From Bacillota bacterium (GTDB lineage Bacteria > Bacillota > Clostridia > Lachnospirales > Lachnospiraceae), in contig JAEYJO010000008.1 in NCBI GenBank assembly GCA_023408815.1, positions 1-44,855 on the forward strand: a stretch of 44,855 nucleotides of DNA. Reading direction: 5' to 3'. Positions 40,009 to 44,855 of this stretch are shown here, piece by piece (the first letter of the stretch is position 1; every line of letters begins with the position of its first letter). Under the pieces are notes generated by a model. It saw only the letters and a list, made by a program, of their open reading frames with translations. It ran no database searches and had not been told where the DNA came from. The position numbers and the translations under genes are program-made.

Positions 40009-41127
40009 TTAATTTGAGAAAAACGAGTTATAGTTATGAATGCTGGCACTGCGTCCTTCGTCCGTCAGCTTTGTTAAACCGCCGGACAGCTGTACATAGC
40101 CCTCATTTTCTAATAACCTGATGATTTTCGATGTGAACTCCTCAGTCCAGTGCAGATGTGCCGGTATGGTATCAACACCTGCTTTTGAGTCTTCTTCGGT
40201 ACTGGACTCATGGTTAAACAGGTGGAAAAGAAGCATTGCTTTAGCAAATTCAATTTTCTGGGTCCTGCGTCTGAGCAATGAACCAATCAATCCTCTGCGG
40301 GGAGCAAAAATAAAAACGGCCAGAAAAACCAATCCGGTCACCACTGCCATGCTGCCGGCGATGGAGACATCAAACAATGTCGCGGCCTGATAGCCGAGGA
40401 CTCCGTTGACGGCTCCGATTAGGCCGCTTAAGATCAGCATATGCTTGAGGTCATCCGTCAGCAAATAAGCCGTTACCGGAGGTCCGATCATAAAGGCTAC
40501 GACCAGCACCGAGCCCACTGCCTGAAATGCGCCGACGGTAGTTAAGGATACAAGCGTCATTAAGCCATAGTGCATTAATGCAGGAGAGAAACCCAATACC
40601 GCGGCGAGCATGGGATCAAAGGTCGCCGCCTTCAATTCCTTAAAGAATATAATAATGGCGCTAAGATTGATCAGTAACAGTATCCCGGTTGTGTAGATCG
40701 CCTTTGCGCCAATGTCTTTGCCGCCGATGACCATGCGGTCGAAGGGGGCGAAGGCCAGCTCTCCCAGTAGCACCGAATCGGTATCCAGGTGAACGGAACC
40801 AGCATAGCGGGTAATCAGGATGATGGCGATGGAAAAGAGCAGCGGAAAAACCACACCGATAGCGGCATCTTCTGCCAGGAGCCGGGTCCGGCTCAGTATT
40901 TCCGTCAGCCAGACGGTCATAACACCCATCAACGCCGCGCCCACGATCAGTAGCGGAGAGGAAAGATCATAGGTGACGAAAAAAGCAAGTACTATTCCTA
41001 ACAGTATCGTATGAGTTATGGAGTCGGACATCATAGACATTTTACGGAGTACCAGAAAAGCTCCGGGAAGAGCACAGGCTACCGCTACAATGACTGCAAT
41101 GATCTGAATTTCAATTTGAGGGGACAT
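40009..41127 (-). CDS. Metal ABC permease with C-terminal winged-helix-like tail (TroD/MntD-like)
   Basis: A 372-aa ABC-3 family permease. Eight or so membrane helices run to residue 275 (LRKMSMMSDSITHTILLGI is the family motif near the N-terminus). After RRGLIGSLLRRR the last 85 residues are soluble and end TEEFTSKIIRLLENEGYVQL then GLTKLTDEGR, which looks like a winged helix of DtxR style. Such tails are known in some TroD/MntD proteins. The start at 41127 has AAGGAGGT 6 nt upstream and overlaps the other permease gene by 17 bp. Last gene of the operon. Confidence 0.87.
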   Translation of the reverse strand: MSPQIEIQIIAVIVAVACALPGAFLVLRKMSMMSDSITHTILLGIVLAFFVTYDLSSPLLIVGAALMGVMTVWLTEILSRTRLLAEDAAIGVVFPLLFSIAIILITRYAGSVHLDTDSVLLGELAFAPFDRMVIGGKDIGAKAIYTTGILLLINLSAIIIFFKELKAATFDPMLAAVLGFSPALMHYGLMTLVSLTTVGAFQAVGSVLVVAFMIGPPVTAYLLTDDLKHMLILSGLIGAVNGVLGYQAATLFDVSIAGSMAVVTGLVFLAVFIFAPRRGLIGSLLRRRTQKIEFAKAMLLFHLFNHESSTEEDSKAGVDTIPAHLHWTEEFTSKIIRLLENEGYVQLSGGLTKLTDEGRSASIHNYNSFFSN

Positions 41128-42034
41128 CCGGCTTACCTCCTTCCAGTTTATACAAAATCCTATTTCTCCTTCGCACATAGATCCGGTGCAGTATCCCTCT
41201 GCCCGGTGCAAACAGGACACTGATGACTACTATGGTACTGATACAAATCACGATAGCCGGGCCGGTGGGCAGCTTTGGCACGAGAGAACTGGCGGCGGTA
41301 CCGATAACGCCCGATACGGCGCCGAACAGCGCTGAAAGCATAACCATGATCCACAGTTTATTCGTCCACTGTCGGGCGGCAACGGCAGGAGTGATCAGCA
41401 TGGCGCTCATAAGGATAACACCTACAGCCTGTAAACCGATAATGATTGCCAGTACGATCATAAACGACAGCAGCAGATTCAGCCTTTTGGGTGAAAAGCC
41501 GAGACTCTGGGCGAAATCCGCATCAAAGGTAAAGAGTTTGAATTCCTTCCAGAACAGAAGTACCAATGCCAGCAATATCAGGCCGCAGATTACCATCAGG
41601 ATGATATCCCGCTGCAAAAGTGTGGATGCCTGCCCGAAAATAAAACGTTTGAGTCCGGCTTGGTTGGAGTTGGGGATCTTCTGTACATAAGTAAGCATTA
41701 CCAATCCCAATCCGAAAAAGACGGACATGACCAGAGCGAGGGCGCTGTCAAACTTCACACGGGTATATCGAACAATACTAACGATGAACAGCGTTGCCAG
41801 CAGGCCGGAAATAAGAGCGCCTAACAGCAAAATTTCCGTATTTTTACTTCCCAATAAAACAAAGGCCATGACTACACCGGGCAGGGCAGAATGCGATATC
41901 CCGTCTCCTAAAAGGCTCTGCTTTCTCAAGACTGCAAAGCTGCCCAACACTCCGCTGATCAGTCCCAGAAGAGCGGAACCCAGAGCGACTGTTTGAAAGG
42001 TATAGTCTGAAAACAAAGCAATTACACTGTTCAT
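41111..42034 (-). CDS. Metal ABC permease (TroC/MntC-like)
   Basis: A 307-aa ABC-3 family permease with eight or nine helices; FAVLRKQSLLGDGISHSALPG near the start is the conserved family segment that includes Asp and His candidates for metal passage. It ends soon after the last helix and lacks the soluble tail of its partner. The start at 42034 lies 1 bp after the ATPase stop, with AAGGAG 11 nt upstream; a GTG at 42046 is too close to that site. With the next gene product it should form a heterodimeric channel for Mn(II), Zn(II) or Fe(II). Confidence 0.88.
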   Translation of the reverse strand: MNSVIALFSDYTFQTVALGSALLGLISGVLGSFAVLRKQSLLGDGISHSALPGVVMAFVLLGSKNTEILLLGALISGLLATLFIVSIVRYTRVKFDSALALVMSVFFGLGLVMLTYVQKIPNSNQAGLKRFIFGQASTLLQRDIILMVICGLILLALVLLFWKEFKLFTFDADFAQSLGFSPKRLNLLLSFMIVLAIIIGLQAVGVILMSAMLITPAVAARQWTNKLWIMVMLSALFGAVSGVIGTAASSLVPKLPTGPAIVICISTIVVISVLFAPGRGILHRIYVRRRNRILYKLEGGKPDVPSN

Positions 42035-42035
42035 A

Positions 42036-42788
42036 TCAGACCACACTCCTTAGAAGAGCGGCGGAATTGTGATAGGTTTTCCTCAGATTTTCTTCGTGGA
42101 ATACCTCCTCCACAGGGCCGCTTGCAACTACGCGAAGGTTGATCAGGGTTACCCAGTCGAAATAATCCGGAACCGTTTGTAAGTCATGGTGGACGACCAC
42201 TACGGTTTTGCCTTGCTCCTTCAATTCCTTTAATAGGGCAACGATGGCCTTTTCCGTTTGGGCATCAACCCCCTTAAAAGGTTCATCCATAAAGTAGACC
42301 TCTGCCTCCTGTGCCAGAGCGCGGGCTAGGAATACGCGCTGCTGCTGACCGCCGGAGAGCTGGCTGATTTGCCTGGAAGCATAATCCTGCATGCCTACCT
42401 TTGCCAATGTTTGTTTCGTCAGTTCTATATCTGATCTGCGGGGGCGGCGAATCCACCCCAGCTTGCCGTAGCATCCCATCAGAACCACATCCTGTACCGT
42501 AGCCGGGAAATCCCAGTCCACACTGCCGCTTTGCGGTACATAACCAATTTGGTTTTTCAAGGTTCGTATACCGCCGTTTCCGTCGAGAAAGTGAACCGCT
42601 CCGGTGACCGGCTTCAAAAGTCCCAGCATAGCTTTTATCAAGGTCGTCTTACCTGCTCCGTTAGGGCCTATCACCGCCATTAATTTGCCCTTTGGGATTT
42701 TCAGGTCGATATCCCAGAGCACCGGCTTGGCGTCATAAGCCACGGTGAGATCCTCTACTTCCACTGCATAATTTTGTTGTATTTTCAT
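42036..42788 (-). CDS. Metal ABC transporter ATPase (TroB/MntB-like)
   Basis: A 250-aa ATPase with Walker A GPNGAGKTT, Q-loop GYVPQSGSVDWDFPATV (the SVDWDFP stretch is typical of manganese/zinc ATPases), signature LSGGQQQRVFLARAL, Walker B VYFMDEPFKGVD and H-loop VVVHHDL. GGGAGG lies 7 nt before the ATG at 42788. It overlaps nothing but sits 14 bp after the binding-protein stop. Part of an operon with the regulator and binding protein upstream and two permeases downstream. Confidence 0.92.
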   Translation of the reverse strand: MKIQQNYAVEVEDLTVAYDAKPVLWDIDLKIPKGKLMAVIGPNGAGKTTLIKAMLGLLKPVTGAVHFLDGNGGIRTLKNQIGYVPQSGSVDWDFPATVQDVVLMGCYGKLGWIRRPRRSDIELTKQTLAKVGMQDYASRQISQLSGGQQQRVFLARALAQEAEVYFMDEPFKGVDAQTEKAIVALLKELKEQGKTVVVVHHDLQTVPDYFDWVTLINLRVVASGPVEEVFHEENLRKTYHNSAALLRSVV

Positions 42789-42802
42789 ATTTTTTCCTCC
42801 CA

Positions 42803-43741
42803 CTATTTTAAAGCATCCACAATCGTATCGATATTCGCTTTGACGGTCAGAATATAAGTCTCGGCTCCTGAATCCGCGCCGCCCAGGGAGTCGGAATACA
42901 GCTCTCCGCCTATGGCGACATCAAAGCCTTTTGCTTTTACAGCTGCCTGCAAGGCTTCAATGGTCTTGGGCGGCACGGAGGATTCCACAAAGATTGCCTT
43001 GATTTGTCTATCTACAATGAAATCTGCCAATTCGCTCACATCGGATGTGCCCGCCTCTGCGTCAGTGCTGATTCCCTGCAGACCCCTTACTTCAAATCCG
43101 TATGCTTTGCCGAAATACTGAAACGCATCATGGGCGGTAACCAGCACACGCTGTGATTCCGGCAGTTCCGTCACACGATTGCGGATGTATGTATCCGTTT
43201 CATCCAGTTCTTTCAAATAAGTTTCCAAATTGGCTTCATACTCTGCTTTTCCCTCAGGGTCAGCCTGTGCCAGCCCATCCGCCACGGTCTTTGCCGCTTG
43301 CTTCCATAGGGAAACATCAAACCAAATATGGGGATCATGGACAGAACTGTCATTTTCCCAAGTTAGAAGCATAGATTCATCCAATCCATTTTCAATACAA
43401 ATAACAGCAGAACCCTGGGTGGACAGATTTTCAAATATTTCACCCATTTTCCCTTCGAGATGCAAACCGTTATATACTACGACATCTGCTTTCTGCATCA
43501 GAGAAACATCTCCTGCACTGGCTTGATACAAATGAGGATCGATGCCGGGTCCCATAAGGCCATTGGCAGCGATACGTTCGCCTCCGATTTCTTTTGCTAA
43601 ATCGGTCAGCATGGTAGTAGTAGCGACTACATTCAATTTATCCGCCCCTGACTCTGCACTTTCTGCGGGAGCCGAGCAGCCCGCAAGTAATAATGTCAAA
43701 CTTAGAACTGTGCCAAGAAGGCTTTTAATCTTATTGTTCAT
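42803..43741 (-). CDS. Metal-binding lipoprotein (TroA/MntA/ZnuA-like)
   Basis: A 312-aa cluster-9 substrate-binding protein. The signal peptide ends in lipobox LLAGC (Cys22). Metal ligands expected in the family are seen as His in GIDPHLYQ, His in HDPHIWFD, His in VTAHDAFQYFG and Asp in ELYSDSLG, and no histidine-rich loop is present, which leans towards manganese or iron rather than zinc. AAGGAGG sits 6 nt before the ATG. It is 29 bp after the regulator gene. Confidence 0.9.
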   Translation of the reverse strand: MNNKIKSLLGTVLSLTLLLAGCSAPAESAESGADKLNVVATTTMLTDLAKEIGGERIAANGLMGPGIDPHLYQASAGDVSLMQKADVVVYNGLHLEGKMGEIFENLSTQGSAVICIENGLDESMLLTWENDSSVHDPHIWFDVSLWKQAAKTVADGLAQADPEGKAEYEANLETYLKELDETDTYIRNRVTELPESQRVLVTAHDAFQYFGKAYGFEVRGLQGISTDAEAGTSDVSELADFIVDRQIKAIFVESSVPPKTIEALQAAVKAKGFDVAIGGELYSDSLGGADSGAETYILTVKANIDTIVDALK

Positions 43742-43770
43742 GTGAATCCTCCTTATAATTTTTTGTGTGA

Positions 43771-44424
43771 TCAATCTTCCGTCCGGTCTATATAGATTTG
43801 ACGGGCGGCTTTGTAACTAATCTGAACATGTTTTCCGTCCAAATCAAGGGTAAGCGGTCCTTCATATGCGGCAGCCTCTACAATGCGAACGGAGCTTCCT
43901 ATGGTAATACCGGCCTCCTGTAAATAGTCCAGCAATTCCTTTTCTTCTGTTACACGCCGGATATGAGAGACGGTACCGACGGGAAGCAGATTCAAGGTCT
44001 GCAGAGGGTGGTGGTGGATCTGACCGTCAGAATGGGGAATCGCGCTGCCATGCGGGCAGTACGCCGGATAATTCAAAAATTTATCCAGCCGGGAAGTCAG
44101 TCGGGAAGGTGTAATGTGCTCCAGCAGCTCCGCATCTTCATGAGCCTCACTCCATGAATAACCAAGATGACGCATCAGAAACACTTCCCAGAGACGGTGC
44201 CCGCGCACCAGTGAAATAGCGGCGCTCATTCCTTCCGCCGTCAGACGGGAACCCTTATAGGGCTCATAATGAATAAGCCCTTCCCGCTTCAGCTTTCCGA
44301 GCATCTCAGTAACGGAGGCAGGCGCGATCTGCAAGGTTTCCGCAATCTGCTTATTGTTCACTAACTCCTCCATTCCGCCAAGCTTATAGATGGTTTTTAA
44401 ATAATCCTCTTTATTTGGTGTCAT
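43771..44424 (-). CDS. DtxR/MntR-family metalloregulator with FeoA-like domain
   Basis: A 217-aa repressor. Winged helix (1-65) with NKQIAETLQIAPASVTEMLGKLKREGLI, dimerisation/metal domain (66-135) with RGHRLWEVFLMRHLGYSWSEAHEDAELLEH and the later HGSAIPH, and a C-terminal SH3/FeoA-type domain (about 145-212). Metal-bound, it should bind the palindrome in its own promoter and shut off the transporter. GGAGG lies 8 nt before the ATG. Treponema troR is a related gene with the same neighbours but a different order; here the regulator comes first. Confidence 0.9.
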   Translation of the reverse strand: MTPNKEDYLKTIYKLGGMEELVNNKQIAETLQIAPASVTEMLGKLKREGLIHYEPYKGSRLTAEGMSAAISLVRGHRLWEVFLMRHLGYSWSEAHEDAELLEHITPSRLTSRLDKFLNYPAYCPHGSAIPHSDGQIHHHPLQTLNLLPVGTVSHIRRVTEEKELLDYLQEAGITIGSSVRIVEAAAYEGPLTLDLDGKHVQISYKAARQIYIDRTED

Positions 44425-44487
44425 TTTATCTTCCTCCGTTTTGAATAAGCAATCCGTATAAATTTGGCTTAAGAAACAACAATATAT

Positions 44488-44503
44488 TTAGGCATACCTA
44501 AAT
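44488..44503. promoter_or_regulatory. DtxR/MntR-type operator
   Basis: TTTAGGCATACCTAAA is a near-perfect palindrome (mismatch only at the centre) of the form bound by DtxR/MntR proteins. It lies 3 bp downstream of the predicted start of the minus-strand promoter, where repressor binding would stop transcription. A further TTTAGGTAT half-site lies in the promoter spacer. Confidence 0.7.
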
Positions 44504-44512
44504 TTAATTAAA

Positions 44513-44541
44513 TTATATACCTAAAATATAAAAACTGCAAG
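44513..44541 (-). promoter_or_regulatory. Promoter of the metal regulator/transporter operon
   Basis: On the minus strand TTGCAG (44541-44536), 17-bp spacer, TATAAT (44518-44513). Start near 44506, leader about 82 nt to the ATG at 44424. The spacer holds TTTAGGTAT, a copy of the operator half-site. Confidence 0.65.
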
Positions 44542-44642
44542 TGGTTTTTAAAAATAGATGAATTGACTGTAAGAATTGTTAGGTATGGGAAATAACGTTT
44601 CCCTTGACTAATTTATGATGATTGGTGAAAAGTGTTACATAT

Positions 44643-44683
44643 GTCAAAAGGTCCTTTTGGCGAACTTCTCTTGACCTTTTGAC
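44643..44683. repeat. Miniature copy of the palindromic repeat element
   Basis: GTCAAAAGGTC (44643-44653) and GACCTTTTGAC (44673-44683) are perfect 11-bp inverted ends around 19 bp. The first 24 bases closely follow the left end of the element at 36779, differing at one base after the TTTT run and one later, with the whole interior missing. Confidence 0.65.
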
Positions 44684-44707
44684 ACCTTAATTTATTATAT
44701 AAAATAA

Positions 44708-44727
44708 GAGCAGGCGTAAGCCTGCTC
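44708..44727. other. Hairpin at the inner edge of the right repeat
   Basis: GAGCAGGC-GTAA-GCCTGCTC, an 8-bp perfect stem with a GTAA tetraloop, immediately before the right inverted repeat. It differs in sequence from the hairpin next to the left copy, so it belongs to the chromosome or to a variable part of the element. Apart from the promoter, operator, mini-element and this hairpin, nothing else is seen in 44425-44728. Confidence 0.5.
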
Positions 44728-44728
44728 G

Positions 44729-44853
44729 CAGACTGTAGACAAAGTCCCACGCACTTGCGTGGGATTTTTCTGTAAAAAGAGTCAAAAGTTTAGTGTTCAT
44801 GCAGACTTTTGGGCTCTTTTTTGGTACAATGGAAGTAGCAAAATAAGGCGGTG
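44729..44853. repeat. Right copy of the 125-bp terminal inverted repeat
   Basis: Exact reverse complement of 1-125. Reading rightward it passes through the GTGGGACTTTG-side hairpin, then GGTACAATGG and GGCGGTGCT, which look like the -10 region and ribosome binding site of a gene beginning just past the window end, presumably a transposase. Confidence 0.8.
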
Positions 44854-44855
44854 CT

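Noticed and set aside
1..44855. CRISPR arrays, tRNA or rRNA genes, prophage
   Set aside because: Reading both strands showed no regularly spaced repeats, no tRNA T-arm/CCA-like cloverleaf candidate, no rRNA signature and no phage structural genes.
1..44855. Composite transposon bounded by the end repeats
   Set aside because: No transposase is inside, the distance is large and the contig edges coincide with the repeats, so an assembly break is the simpler explanation.

Overview
The window looks like an assembled contig from a Clostridia-type Firmicute, most like a gut Lachnospiraceae member. This is inferred from strong AGGAGG ribosome binding sites, TTGACA/TATAAT promoters, ATG/GTG/TTG starts, an AT-rich composition and the gene families present; no rRNA or marker gene fixes the species. 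Both ends carry the same 125-bp sequence in inverted orientation (1-125 and 44729-44853). It looks like the end of an insertion sequence, so the contig probably stops where two opposed copies of a repeated element begin.

Layout. 163-5466: a two-component system with a MacB-type ABC exporter (response regulator, sensor kinase, ATPase, large FtsX permease), visibly more GC-rich than the genes after it. 5586-7294: an alpha/alpha-toroid protein and an EcsC-family protein. 7448-8941: a membrane PAS-GGDEF protein. 9463-21661: a same-strand catabolic cluster made of hydantoinase, hydantoin-type racemase, a complete ECF transporter (S, T and two ATPases), D-aminoacylase, a membrane-anchored hydrolase, 2,3-diaminopropionate ammonia-lyase, a sigma54-type activator and a YgeY-type M20 hydrolase. 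22170-24718: a UMF1 transporter and a type I phosphodiesterase. 24744-28818: two divergent regulator/target pairs (YczE-like protein with Crp/Fnr; PLP decarboxylase with MocR). 28906-36678: a LacI-controlled sugar locus (psicose/tagatose-type epimerase, lipoprotein, ABC ATPase, permease, Gfo/Idh/MocA dehydrogenase, second TIM-barrel epimerase). 37148-39859: an alpha/beta hydrolase, a LUD-domain protein and an NHL-repeat protein. 40009-44424 (minus strand): a DtxR/MntR-type regulator and a TroABCD/MntABCD-type metal importer.

The most interesting part is 9.0-22.1 kb. It combines hydantoinase, diaminopropionate lyase, YgeY and a YgeV-like activator, a set known from the E. coli yge/hyuA locus and anaerobic purine-degradation clusters, with parts not usually listed there: a dedicated ECF importer, a racemase and a D-aminoacylase. 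The redox enzymes and carbamoyltransferase of the purine clusters are absent. I infer import and stepwise hydrolysis of a hydantoin- or ureido-type compound, ending in pyruvate and ammonia through 2,3-diaminopropionate. The block is bracketed by an intact GGDEF gene and a decayed fragment of its paralogue in the same orientation, with an IS110-type transposase start at the left junction, which suggests an inserted or rearranged island.

Regulation is readable at several places: a promoter and leader terminator before the hydantoin cluster, TGTAAA palindromes at the LacI locus with one over the predicted start site, and a DtxR/MntR-like box just downstream of a consensus promoter before the metal operon. 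A long palindromic repeat element (36773-37057) has a 41-bp miniature relative at 44643-44683.
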